Source of the DNA: Eucommia ulmoides
Lineage: Eukaryota > Streptophyta > Magnoliopsida > Garryales > Eucommiaceae
Reading direction: 5' to 3'
Length of the DNA stretch: 64,000 nucleotides
NCBI GenBank assembly: GCA_016647705.1
Contig: CM028335.1
Coordinates: 9,934,905-9,998,904 of the forward strand
Under the pieces are notes generated by a model. The model searched no databases. It was not told the origin of the DNA and saw nothing but the letters and a program-made list of their open reading frames with translations. The first letter of the stretch is position 1, and each line of letters begins with the position of its first letter. The position numbers and the translations under genes are program-made. Below are positions 13,131-25,349 of the stretch, piece after piece.

Positions 13131-13434
13131 AATTACCTTATGAACCCAACTGTATTTGAACGAACCGAGAGATCATGTTAACAAATATGGACTAATTTTC
13201 CCTTATTAATGTGTTGTTATCTTCTATTCCAAACTAGTTAATATTTCCATATCTACACTCCCTAAATTTATGGAATAGTTACACAGCAATTTTGTGAAAG
13301 AAATATTTTTAAAAAATTACATATTTTTTCCCCATCGTCTCCATTGATCCATTATTCATTTATATATGAATGATATCTATTTTACTCTCTATAAAATGAG
13401 TTGCCAATCGTTTTTATTTTAGAGGCTGGAAAAC

Positions 13435-13770
13435 AATTCATGTTATATTCAGCATGATATGCATTATAAGACGAAAAAATACATTGTTACATTTTGTTTG
13501 TTGGTGTTACATATAACATAAATTGTTTGTAAACTATGTCTTCCGCGAAGCACATAATCATAACACTCATCTTTTGTTTGACTGCTAAAGATAGCATTCG
13601 GTGTTATATTCAACATATTATGCATTACAAGACGAAAAATATATTATTATATTTGTATATCGATGTTACATATAACATAAACTGCTTGTAAACTAAAGTA
13701 TTTGTCTTTCGTGAAACATATAATCATAACTCTCGTCTTTGTTTAGATGTTGAATATAACATTCGTTAAC
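13435..13770. repeat. Two-unit tandem repeat with inverted ends (MITE-like)
   Basis: Two about 160 bp units (13442-13600 and 13603-13765) share GCATTA, AAGACGAAAAA, TTACATATAACATAAA and TAATCATAAC. The outer ends are inverted: ATGTTATATTCAGCA at the left and TGTTGAATATAACAT at the right. This suits a small DNA element duplicated in tandem. Confidence 0.6.
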
Positions 13771-13997
13771 TATGACACTTGTTATTTGTGCAAACTATTT
13801 TTTTTTTTTTAGCATCATTTAATAAGGAAAACTATTAAATTCCACAGATCTTTTGATTGTATTTTGGTTATGAATTTTTCGGTCCTTTTAAAATTGAGAT
13901 TAAACAGTTCAAAAAGTCAAGTCAATGAGATTAGTTAGTTTAACCTCCAACAATTGCTATTAATTGATAATTTAGTTCTTAATTTGGTTCCGCCTAG

Positions 13998-15369
13998 TGG
14001 TAGCACGTAAAATACGTCGCTACTTTCACCGCAAGTGTACAAGTCAAGTTTTAATATAGATTAGAAGAGTTAGGGTTGTCGTATCCATAGGTATTGGATT
14101 AGACGGTCATTGAGTACCACAATTATCATAACCTAACTTTATTTAGGTGATAAAAATATGTTTTGTTTATAAATATAAATACTAAACTAAAATACTAATT
14201 AATCTAATTACACTATTTATACTATATTGAGACATTTAGGGGAATGGATTATCTAGGGATTAACTTCATTTACTTAAACGTGATTGGTTTCGTTTAGTTA
14301 ATAATAACGGTATTCGTCCTATCCGACAATCTCAGTATCATAAACTCATTCACTCACTCTCCCGAGTGTAAAGTTAATGAATATGTGACTTCGCGCTAAC
14401 GCCGAAGTCCCCCTCTAGCATTTTGTAGAACACATAGTCACATGAGTCTCGCCCCAACGTCATGGATTGCACACTTTCTAGCACCCTCCCTGGTCATTAG
14501 AAAGTCGCGTTGTGTTTAAACCCTAGTCTGAATCCGAGATTACCTCTCCCGAGTGTCAAACTCCGATTTCTCAATATATCTAAATAAGCATATAATAGAA
14601 ATACAAGAACGGTAAACACAATCGAATAGCGAAGAACAACTGTTAAAGAAACACAATTCAAACAAACGACATTTTCATAAATTATGTTAATCTCATAGAT
14701 AATTCATATTTAACCAATGGCCATAACCGTATATACAATGACAAACGAGCTAAACATGCTCAAACAAACTACCAAAGTTAAGAAATAAAGAAAGAAATTA
14801 AAGAACTTAGCCGTTATCTGAAGATACGACGCTAAAACCACTCCGAGAGCGTTTTTTCTTCTTCGCTTTATGATCTTCTTCTTCGGGTTTGAATGAGTTC
14901 CCCAAAAAGTCTCAAAACTATCCTATCTTTCCTCTAATGAGGTTTCATGGACGAAAAAATGAGAGGAGGAGAGGATATGGGAACAAATAATATCTCAAAA
15001 TATCTATAAAAAAAAAAACACTTTACATGTACAGGGTTCACCGCTGCAGCGGTGGGTATGTCTGCAGTGGTCACCGCTGCAGCGGTGGTTCATCAGTGGC
15101 CACTCTATTGTTTCATCGCTGCAACGGTGGACAAATAGAGTGAAAATTGAGCTCTTTATTGTTTCACCGCTGCAGCAGTGGACAACTTGGCATTTTTCAT
15201 CATTTTTCCATCGTTCTTTCACTGTCGTTCCACCGATTAGTTTGATTTTCAACCGCTTTAACTTATTTTCGTCCCAAACACCTGATTTATACAAAAATAA
15301 ATAAAAGCTAATTAAAACAAAAAACTACCAAATTCGATTTGGAAATAAATGGATAAATTACCCCTATCA
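13998..15369 (-). repeat. 3' LTR of the LARD-like element
   Basis: 1,372 bp, about 91% identical to 18,106-19,538. It carries a cluster of CACCGCTGCAGCGGTG palindromes and near variants at about 15,035-15,185. Confidence 0.9.
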
Positions 15370-18081
15370 AATACCCTCAAACTTATAATTGTGCTAGTTC
15401 TCGAGCAAAACACCCACACAATACAAGAAACTACAACGACTAATTACAAAATTTAAATAATAAAAATAAAAAATAAAAAAAATAAACAAACACGAACAAA
15501 CTAAAAACAACAACATGCAAGTTTTGAATTTCATCTACCCGGCCAAACGGTTTTCCCTCATCGGCCCCCAATTCTATCGAGTTCAAAAATAAAACACATC
15601 ATATGGTGTTCTAGAATTTTAGCATTCAATAATAGTAAGCGTCATTCTAGATCCTTTTAAAGTGTGTGTGCAAAAACTCAATTATACAAATATCCACTGA
15701 TCAGATTGGATTATCCACCAATAAAGTTCAAAACTAAAACCAATAAGGTATAGGAAATCCATATGCCTGATAGGGTTCCATTCTGCACTAATGTAGGCTA
15801 AAAAATTCAAAAAGATCAATAGGACTTGGATCGATTTTTGGAAAATGGCCAAGGGTATCTCGGAAATAAAACACAGGTTAACGTTATTAACTTAACGATA
15901 CCTGAGGCACAACGCTTGGCTCAATCACTCTCGTAACCCCACATAAATCAATTCGAAACAACCCTGAACTTATATTTGAAAACGTAGTACTCACTTGTCA
16001 AGACAAAACAAAAATAAAACTATATTTATTCTTTTTTTTTTCTTTTTTTCTTTTTTTTTTTTTTTATAAACTCACCCCGAAACTTATTTAATTTGTTATA
16101 ATTTGACGGGTATGAAAATATGATAGAAAAAATGTGAGTACTTGAATACCGAACTAATCAATAGTTCGCCCAAAACCCAACCGCTCACTTCAAGTAGCAT
16201 AAACAAATGCTAACTTGATTTCACTCAAATTGTGCCTTAGGTTTAGCGATAAAGATTTGGAAAGAATTCAATTGGACATGGTATTTGTTACGTGTTCAGA
16301 ATTGAAACGGATTACAGGCTTCGACAGGGTAACGAGAGATAAATGATATTACATGGTAAGCTTCAAAAGCTCAAACGATCAAAATGAATGCCTAAATCAT
16401 ATCTCCTGAACTCTTCGCCTAGGATTTCGCCTCGAATTTCCCCCAAATCAGGTTCTAGAATCCCTATTGTCATGAACTTGGCTAATGGATAATTAGCGTT
16501 AAATTAATTGGATAGTTATACATTGAGTTTATGTGCTTGTGCAATTGGGATCCACAATAATGTTTACTAAAATGAGACGTCAAGCACACAGAACACACAT
16601 GAATAAGTATTACACTCAACCTCAATAAACAACTAAGGGACAGACTCATCATTAGGTAATGGCCCAGATGAAGTACAAAACTCAGCACACAACAACTAAT
16701 GCATAAACAAACTAAACCTAAATAAGCATGCATACATGGAAACAATAAAACATAACTAACAACAATAAAACATAATAAAATACTACACATCACCCCTGAA
16801 CTTAAAATGGGTAGTGTCCACATTAACCCATCAATGATCCCAATAAAAGCATATAGCATGATAATGAAGACGTGGGTTTAGAACACGTACCTGGGAGGCG
16901 AGAGAATCTCGCCTCCAAATCAAGTCGGCAGTGACGGATCTAATTTATTTTTTATTTGGGTTTCTTCCCAAGAAGCGCTTGGTTTAATGTCCTCGGCCTG
17001 ACACAGAGAATGGCTCATCAAAAAGCAGCTTTCGCTCGTAGTATATATCATACAACCCCATATACAACTCTTGATTCAGAACGCCCTCAAGATTAGCGAG
17101 ATTTGGCAATGTATGGATCGAATTCTCAACTTGATTCAGCTCCTTCGCATGTGCTCGAGTTGCTTGAATGTACGGAGCTAGAAACGGAATAGGATAGGTG
17201 AGCCACATCGGATCCTCGTAGATGTGATCGTCTTGGATCGGGGGTGGCATCACCAATTGGATTTCAAACGGTAAAAAATCACAACTGTTAACATGGGATT
17301 CTTCATCGCCAATCCATACTTGGATTTTCTCCTCATTAGCATGATCGTCTTCGTTCTCACCCAAGTACCTTCTGCTTGCATTCGATTCCTTACGGTGGCT
17401 TTCATATGATATGTCATGTGTGTCTCCCAATGCCACCACTTCTGACTCGGCCTCAATCAAGCAGATAAGTTAACCGATTTGCGTCTGAAGAGACGTTACG
17501 GTCGCATCGATTTCGGCGCAGACCATCTCAATATTGTCAAGACGATCCTCGTGCTCCTTAATCCTGTCATTCATTTCCCTCCAGAAAACTTGAGTTTTCC
17601 CCATAAATTCAGCGAATATTTCCTGAAAGGTAGAGGAAGACTCCTCCTACTGATCCAGGGTGTCAATCCATGGCGCCAAAATAGTGAAACTATCCCTCAA
17701 GCTTTGGTAGCTTGTTGAATAATTCCAATAGTGAAAATCATATTCCGCCATGTCTTCCAGTACCCGATAGGCTTCGTCTGCGGTTAGTTGGCCGAAAAAG
17801 GTGATACATTGCGGCTAGTAACCCATCAAGGAAGTTCAGTAGTTGACACTCCCTCGGGAAACGATGATTGGAAAACCGAAATAGCAGCTCCTTGTATCGA
17901 TCCCAAGCATAATAAAACAGCTCAGAATCTCGTTGAAAAAAATGCAAAAGCACTTGTTAATCTAATATCGTCAAGTACCCTACAGGAAAAACAAACTACA
18001 AACAAAAATTATAAACAAAATAAATACCTAAATTAAAATAAAGTTATTTACTCACAATATCAACAATAATCTAAAAACCAA

Positions 18082-18099
18082 TCCCCGGCAACGGAGTCA
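18082..18099 (-). other. Primer-binding site, tRNA-Asp type
   Basis: On the minus strand the 18 bases match the 3' end of plant tRNA-Asp (TGGCGCCGTTGCCGGGGA) at about 16 positions, six bases inside the 5' LTR. This fixes the orientation of the element. Confidence 0.8.
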
Positions 18100-18105
18100 A
18101 AAACT

Positions 18106-19538
18106 TGGTAGCGCGTAAAATACGTCGCTACTTTCACCGCAAGTGTACGGGTCAAGTTTTAGTATAGATTGGAGGAGTTAGGGTTGTCGTATCCATAGGG
18201 ATTGGATTAGACAGTTCTTGAGTATCGCAACTATCATAACCTAACTTTATTTAGGCAATAAAAATATGTTTTGTTTATAAAAATAAATACTAAACTAAAA
18301 TACTAATTAATCTAATTACATTATTTATACTATATTGAGACATTGAGGGGAATGGATTATCTAGGGATTAACTTCATTTACTTAAACGTGTTTGGTTTCG
18401 TTTAGTTAACAATAACGACATTCATGCTATCCGACAATCTCAGTATCATAAACTCATTCACTCCCTCTCCCGAGGGTCAAGTGAATGAATATGTGACTTC
18501 ACATTAACGCCGAAGTCTCTCTCTAGCATTTTGTAGAACATATAGTCACATGAGTCTCGTCTCAACGTCATAGATTGCACATTTTCTAACGCCCTCTCGG
18601 GTCATTAGATCGTCGCGTTGTGTTTAAACCCTAGTCCGAATCCGGGGTTACTTCTCCCGAATATCAAACTCCGATTTCTCAATATATCTAAACAAGCATA
18701 TAATGGAAATACAAGAATGGTAAACACAATCGAATAGCTAAGAACAACCGTTAAAGAAACACAATTCAAACAAACGACATTTTCATAAATTATGTTAATC
18801 CCATAGATAATCCATGTTTAGCCAATGGCCATAACCGTATATACAAACATGCTAAACATGCTCAAATAGACTACCAAGTTAAGAAATAAATAAATAAACG
18901 AAGGAACTTAACTGTTATCCGAAGATCCGACGCTAAAACCACTCCGAGAGCGTTTCTCCTTCTTTGCTTTATGATCTTCTTCTTCGGGTTTGAATGATCT
19001 GCCCAAAAACTCTCAAAACTATCCTATCTTTCCTCTAATGAGGTCTCATGGCCGAAAAAATGAGAGGATGAGAGGATATGGGAACAAAAAATATCTAAAA
19101 ATATTTTTAAAAAAAACACGTTACAGGTGCAGGGTTCACCGCTGCAGCAGTGTGAACCCTGCAGCAGTGGGTATGTCAGCAATGGTCACCACTGCAGTGG
19201 TTGCTTGATCGCTGCAGCGATGGTTCATCAGTGGGCACTCTGTTGTTTCATTGCCGCGATGGACAGACAGAGTGCGCTCTTTGTTATTTCACCGCTACAA
19301 CGGTGGACTCACTGCTGTAACGGTAAACAACTTGGCATTTTTCATCATTTTTTTACTGTTTTTCTACCGTTGTTCCACCAATTAGCTTGATTTTCAACTG
19401 TTTTAGCTCATTTTCGTCTCAAACACCTGATTTATAAAAAAACAAATAAAAGTTAATTAAAACAAATTAAAATACGATAAAAATACTCAAAAATTACTAA
19501 ATTTGGTTTGAAAATAAATAGATAAATTACCCCTATCA
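18106..19538 (-). repeat. 5' LTR of the LARD-like element
   Basis: 1,433 bp. Its outer edge abuts the CCTAG duplication. It carries degenerate GCTGCAGCGGTG palindromes at about 19,134-19,325. Confidence 0.9.
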
Positions 19539-19543
19539 CCTAG

Positions 19544-20319
19544 CAATGTTCCTAGAATATATTTAATGAAATCAAAACCAATTAGAGTTGCTGAAAAAAG
19601 TCCTCTATTATTGCCAAAATTAACTGTGATTTTCGTCCTTTAATGCTAAATGTAACGGTTCTCTTTCTAGGGAACCGTTATAGACCCAAGCCTTAAAGGT
19701 TGGGTCTGCTGACCACTGGGTCGCGGGCAGACTGGTTCGCGGGTCATAGGGATTTCTTAATTTTTGTCTTCCTTAGCTATTTTCTTCACTATTTTTTTTG
19801 GCATTTCCTTATTTTCTAGTTTATACATGCAAAAATAATAAATTATATTATTACTAATCAAAAATTAATAAAAAAGACTAATAAAATTATAAATTGAGGT
19901 AAAATTTAGTACAAAATTAAGAACAAGACCCAGTAGCCCCTAACAGTGGTGGCAGTGGTAAATTCACAAAAAAAAAAAAAAAATAGTGGAAGATTAACGA
20001 TGGCAGCATTCGTGAGGTGTTCAGAGTTGTGATAGGAGGGTGATTTTATTAGGGGGAGACAATTGAATTGAATATTAGGGTTGGGCATATGTAGATAAGT
20101 GCTTAAAATTTTAATTTGATATGAGTCGTTGGATCAATTTTTAATCTACTCGAAAATATCTAAAATGTAAACTATGTTATGATATATATATATATAATCT
20201 TGAAATTCAATCCAAATATATATATTTCTCTAAGCATCATTTAGTTAAAATCCACCACACACTAGATTCTCGTATTCAAACAATGTACTTTCCTTAAAAA
20301 TAATCATCACATCACAACA
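19544..20319. other. Intergenic region downstream of the UGT gene
   Basis: No gene is seen. Two short inverted repeats occur at 19,656-19,706 (GAACCGTT arms, then ACCCAA...TTGGGT). The stretch next to the UGT stop codon is AT-rich and should contain the UGT 3' UTR. Confidence 0.5.
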
Positions 20320-22860
20320 TTATTTCTTTTTTACATTAAGTTTATCCTTGAAATTCCTAATAAATTGATTAAAATTATTTTGTGATGATCCATCGTTTGC
20401 CAAAGCATCCTCTAAAAGTACTCTCACTTTCCTAATCTCCTTCCTTAGCTGATTAGAAGTTTTTTCGTTAATCAAATAGTTAATCTTTTTTGATACTTCT
20501 TCCCTCGTGATTGATTTTTCATCGCGCAGATTGATCCCAATTTTCCAGTCATCTACAACCAATTTTCGATTAGTGAACTGATCTGTCAACAGAGGAAAAC
20601 AAATCAACGGTATTTCATACCAAACACTTTCCAGTATCGAATTCCATCCGCAGTGTGTTAAGAACCCTCCAATCGCAGGATGCGAGATCACCTCGATCTG
20701 ACGACACCAGGGCACGATCAAGCCTTGACCCTTGATATTTTCATCAAATCCAACGGGTAGGAAGTCAACGTCGTCCGAACTCACAATGTCGGGGCGAAGC
20801 ACCCAAACAAAACCCACCCCACTAAGCAAAAGCCCATAGGCTATCTCCATAATATCATGTTTGGTGGTATGGGCATAACTACCAAAAGAGATGTACAAAA
20901 CAGACCCATGAGGCTTGGTGTTGAGCCATTGGCTGCAGTCGGACTCGGCCCACAGGCTTGTGGCCACGGAGCTATTGGTGAAGGCCACGGGGAAGATGGG
21001 CCCAATCGCGTAGGTGGGCTGTTTTTTATGAAGGGCAGAGATCGTCTCCGGTTCGAGTTCTTGTATCGTGTTGCAGAGGATAAAATCCGCACTCTTTACG
21101 TCATTGAATGCCTTGTAGATTATCCGGTGCACCACCGTTGATGTATCGATCTGGAGATACGACATCAGGTCTGTTGGTTTCATTGATGGGACCCCCGGTA
21201 TGTAATCAATGTTGTCCTTGCGACTATCTATAGAACATTGGAAAAAAACATATTTTGAGGGAAAATTGCATTTTTTGTCCCCCTAAATTATAGGGTGGAT
21301 GACTACGATTTTTTAAAATTTGTCAAATTATACATTTGATCCCTCAAGTTCTACATTTGTTTCAATCCCTAAAAATTAAAAATCTAATTAATAATTTTGG
21401 ACAAAAAATGAATTGTTTTAAATACATGACCTAATTGAGATTATTTTTTTTATCACTCTATTAAATCTAAGACTTTTTTTTTAACAACAATTCAGATGTT
21501 TCTTTCTTATTTTTCAAAAGAATCTTTGTTAAAAAAGAGTCAAAGACAAACATTCTAGTTCTAATGAAATAAATGACAAAAATATTCATATTAGAGGTCA
21601 CTATGCTGAGCACAATTCATTTTTCATCTAAAATCACAAATATTTTTAATTTTGTGCTGTTAATTTGAGAGACCAAATGTGTAATTTGACAAAATCTCAA
21701 GTCTACAGTAGTAACCAAAAATATGATTTTTCTCTTAGTTTGAGGTGTCAAAAATATTGATCTCAAATGTATGGTAACATTTTAAAATAAAATAGATAAA
21801 TTCAATTAATTTTTATTTAAACTAAAATTATTTACTTAAGTTGTTTGGTAATATAGTGATTTCAACCACATGGCATAGCTAGTAGTGTGAAATAATTATC
21901 TCAAAAATTTAAACCTTAAACCCTAAATTTCAAAAATAAAAAATAAAAGGTTAAATTTAATAGAAAAAGTCATAATGCGAAAAAAGGAAAACAATAAAAA
22001 TGAAAGTGCACATAATCTCTATACGCCAGTTTTTTTAATCAATAATTCACTATTCACCGAATTTACTTATTATAATATTTTTTTTAAAATATAATAATTT
22101 TATTAAAAATTCAAAATCATCCTTACGGTGACTTTCTAAAAAAAATATTGTAGCTACAAAATTATCTTCTAATATTTTATTTATTAAAATTTATCTCTAA
22201 ATGTAACATTAATAATTAATTTATCTCGTTTTATTTTCATTTAAAATAAAAAAGTAATATTTGTATTTATATCTTATATTTTTCGTCTAAATGAAATTCG
22301 AAAACAATGAAGGGGGCTATTAATGTAATTTTACCAGTAGTGCCGAAATGACCATTTTGTCTGAGCAGGTCGAGGTGATAATACAGAGTTAGGACCAGAG
22401 CCGGTTCCGTCCAGAACGAACCATTAACGAGATTATATTTCTTCGCCACCGTCGACGGCCACACGTAGAAAGTATCCGCCACCAAACAACTCACCAGAGG
22501 GTCTCCGGACGCGACCATCTCTCCGACGAGCTCGTCGACGTGGGCCGAGAAAATGTGCAGAAGGCTCTCCATGAACTGGTCGTGGTGGAGGGACCGGTCG
22601 AAGCCCACCGGAAGGCCGTCGCTCACTGTCTTGTACCGGATGTCGAGACCGGAGTTGCGAGCTCCGGCGAAGATGTCTGCACCGGCGTCGGGAGTTCGGG
22701 ACTGGGATATCTGGTGGTGGATGGATTGGGTGTTGACGAAGGTGACGACGAAGCCGTTGGAGGCGAGTTTGATGGCTAGGTGGACGAAGGGGATTAAGTG
22801 ACCTTGGAGTGGATATGGGAACATAATAGCATGGGGGGGCTTTTCAATGTTATTTTCCAT
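20320..22860 (-). CDS. UGT86A: UDP-glycosyltransferase, UGT86A type (two exons)
   Basis: The product should move a sugar, most likely glucose from UDP-glucose, onto a small hydrophobic acceptor in the cytosol; the acceptor cannot be read from sequence. Exon 1 is 22860-22335 and exon 2 is 21227-20320, giving 477 residues, normal for the family. The 1,107 bp intron (GT-AG) joins ...GHFGTT to DSRKDNIDYIPG in frame. The N-terminus has the GHLIPF catalytic-histidine motif. Exon 2 has the complete 44-residue PSPG box, starting WCRQIEVISHPA, containing HCGWNS and ending in Q (glucose preference), then FTNRKLVVDDW. From memory it matches Arabidopsis UGT86A1 closely, including MSYLQ and GSYAHT. I chose MENNIEKPP as start; an in-frame ATG lies 15 bases upstream (22875). 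No defect is visible. Confidence 0.93.
21261..21738. mobile_element. MITE in the UGT intron
   Basis: About 480 bp with imperfect inverted ends of 80-100 bp (GAAAATTGCATTTTTTG at the left against the complement of ATATGATTTTTCTC at the right; AATTTGTCAAATTA and ATTTGATCCCTCAA further in). A perfect 7 bp direct repeat, TTTGAGG, flanks it (21254-21260 and 21739-21745). Its left end lies about 30 bp from the exon 2 acceptor. Confidence 0.7.
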
Positions 22861-22914
22861 TTTTTTTCCTCTCAAATTTCAAGTATGGAGAAAGAGAGGT
22901 GGGAGAAAAGGGAG

Positions 22915-22934
22915 ATTTATAGCATACTTATATA
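22915..22934 (-). promoter_or_regulatory. TATA-like core promoter of the UGT gene
   Basis: On the minus strand TATATAAG (22934-22927) and TATAAAT (22921-22915) lie 55-75 bases upstream of the chosen start. They would give a 5' UTR of about 30-40 bases. No other element is claimed. Confidence 0.5.
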
Positions 22935-24679
22935 CACACATATATTTTCACTTTTTTATTATTATATAGCCAGGTATGTTCGGCTCAACTTACATACCTC
23001 GACTAATCAAAAGAGGTTGAAAAGGAAAAAAACACTTCTCTTTTCCAACCGACACTTCTTGGATACACATATATACCTTAGGAGCTACTTTTTTTATTTA
23101 TTTTTAGATCTTTTAAATATTTTAATATATCAAAACAAAATTTAAAGAAAAAAAATATTTATGTTCTTGTAACAGAAAAAAAAAAATCTCAGAAGAAAAG
23201 AAATTATTTATGTTCTAGATATAGAAACACAATCTTTAACAAAAAAAAAATTATTAATTTTTCCCCGAAAAAAAAAAATATAAGAATAAACAAAAATCTA
23301 AAAAAATAATAAATTTCAGTTTCAGAAAAAAACATGAGAATAAAAAAAAAAAAAGGTGTTTTTGTTCTCGAAATAAAAACATATTTTAGTTCTCATATTT
23401 CAATTCAAATTCAGAAACGAATTTTTATGAACGATAATTAATTTGTTTTTGTTGTTTTTAGATTTTGTTTTCATTTTGGGAACAAAAATATTTTGTCTCT
23501 GATTTGTTTATATTTCAAAAACAGAACTAGATGTTTTGTTATTTTGTTCTCGTAGTCAAATGATCAAATAACAGAACTAAACACTGTCATAATTTTTTAG
23601 GCTGTTATTCTTTGTAATCAAATTTTACTAATAACAAATTTTATATTTATAAAATTAATTATATAGTCTCATATGTATATCTATAGGAGAATAAATAATA
23701 TAATAATAAGTGAAGGGATGAGGCCGCTCACTCTTTCTTTCATGAGACCCACATTTTCTGTCGTGTTTTGGTTAGAAAATGAAAAGCGATAGGCAACAAA
23801 ACCTCAATAATTGATTATTTTTGTTGAAAGTCATTCCCTTCGTCATCAATTTGTGGCCACCCATGAAAATCAAGCGCCTGACAGGTTTGATTTTCTAAAA
23901 AAAAAATATATAATAATAAATAAAAATAATTTTCAGTCGGCTCATTATTCTTCTAACAACATAACTCAAGGCTCATAACTTTGCGGCTATTTAGTGCGTC
24001 TCCTTAATAAAAAATCTAGTATTTAAATCCTTCTTTCCTACCATTTGTACCAAAGAGAGAAGTTGAGAGAAGAAGAAGTATAAGAAGGAGGAGGGTTTCA
24101 CAACAGGGGAAGCGACGGACAGGGGGTCAATAGGCGGAGGGGGTTTAGGGTGACCGGCAGGATAGAGGTGAGGAGGTAGTGATATTTTCAAAAAATAATT
24201 AGGTGAAAAATAATTATTTTAGAAATGAGAAAAGTAATTTGATTTTCAATCTCACATTTTATAATTCGTTATTTATATAAAAAAAAAAAATCAATAAATA
24301 CAATAATTCTATCAAAGATTCAAAATCATTATACGCCATAAAAATTAGTGCAATAACTTTGAATTTTTGAAAAATCCCTAGCGTGTGAATTGCATAATTT
24401 TAAGATCATGGAATGTTAGACCAAAAATCCCAATAAATAAAAGAAGAAAATTATTACAAAATCAACAAATGCTATATTTATTCAATCTTACATTATTTAA
24501 AAAAAAAAACCTTCTAACTATTTATCTATTTTCTTATAAATTAATTCAGACATAAAATTAAGGTTTTCTAAGTCTATTAATTTTGATTTTTTCAAAAAAT
24601 AAACAATTATATAGAACTTCCATATCATATATCCATAAAACAAACATCAGCATTATTTAACTTTTATCCATTATATTTT
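22935..24679. other. AT-rich intergenic region
   Basis: Long A and T runs dominate. At about 23,150-23,600 there are repeated pieces like TTTTGTTCTC and AACAGAACTAAACAC, resembling worn MITE ends. A purine-rich block lies at 24,050-24,190. No gene is seen. Confidence 0.5.
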
Positions 24680-25241
24680 AAGAGTTTAAAATAAAGACAG
24701 TCATGTCATTTCAACAAAAAACAAGAACACCTTTATCATTTTAATAATACTTGAGACACGTCTTATTTTTTTAGTTTAATTACATGAAACATCTCCTATT
24801 AAATTTTATTAATGAAAGTACCCTAAAAACACAATATTTTCTGTTTTTATTTCAAATTCTTTAGTTTCTATTTTTCATTTTCCTCTCTCTTTCGTTTTTT
24901 ACACTTTTTTCATTTTTCACTTCAATTTTTTTTTATGGTGTTTATAGGGGAAAAATCAAAAGCAAACACCTCAAAAAAAAAGTGGAGAAGAACTAAAAAT
25001 TTCAAACATAAAACAAAAAATAGGAAAAACAAAAACAAAAAATAAAAAGATTCTAATTTTGAAAACAAAAAACTGAAAAAAAAAAAAAAAAAAAAAAAAT
25101 AACAAATCTTTTTTGCTTTTAAATTTAAGAGTTCTTTACCTAATAAATAGAAAAAAAAAAAAAAAAAAAATTACTGACAACGAATTTCTTTTAAATTATT
25201 TACCCAAAACGGGTATTTCGGAGTTATGAGTCCCGGGAAGT

Positions 25242-25349
25242 GAGATCCCGGGATTGTCAATCCCGGGATCTCTCTATTTTTTTCTTTCTTTTTTTTTTTT
25301 TTTTTTTTTTAATGTGGGATGGTCCCGGGGTTACCAACCCCGGGACCAT
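25242..25349. repeat. Paired hairpins inside the left inverted repeat
   Basis: GAGATCCCGGGATT pairs with AATCCCGGGATCTC (25242-25272) and ATGGTCCCGGGGTT pairs with AACCCCGGGACCAT (25319-25349), both with 3-base loops. The two are separated by a T-rich spacer. Confidence 0.85.

Larger units (their letters stand above)
13998..19538 (-). mobile_element. Non-autonomous Gypsy-type LTR element (LARD-like, Athila-related)
   Basis: Two LTRs of about 1.4 kb (13998-15369 and 18106-19538) flank about 2.7 kb. The element has a perfect target duplication, CCTAG (13993-13997 and 19539-19543). In minus orientation the LTR runs TGATAGGGG to CTACCA, and a tRNA-Asp-type primer-binding site follows the 5' LTR. 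A purine-rich tract adjoins the 3' LTR. The interior shows only a broken gag-like remnant (about 17.4-18.0 kb) and a second reading frame without a known domain (about 16,984-17,460). No protease, RT or integrase is seen. LTRs look about 91% identical by eye, suggesting an age of a few million years at usual plant rates. Confidence 0.85.

Noticed and set aside
16482-16859. Minus-strand open frame of 125 codons with hydrophobic segments, resembling a membrane protein
   Set aside because: It lies in the non-coding 3' part of the LARD-like element, has no family match, and its composition is what AT-rich sequence gives by chance.
20841-21141. Open frames on both strands within UGT exon 2
   Set aside because: Shadows of the UGT coding frame, which has the family motifs.
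22540-22801. Plus-strand Gly/Val/Asp-rich frames opposite UGT exon 1
   Set aside because: Antisense shadow of GC-rich exon 1; no independent evidence.
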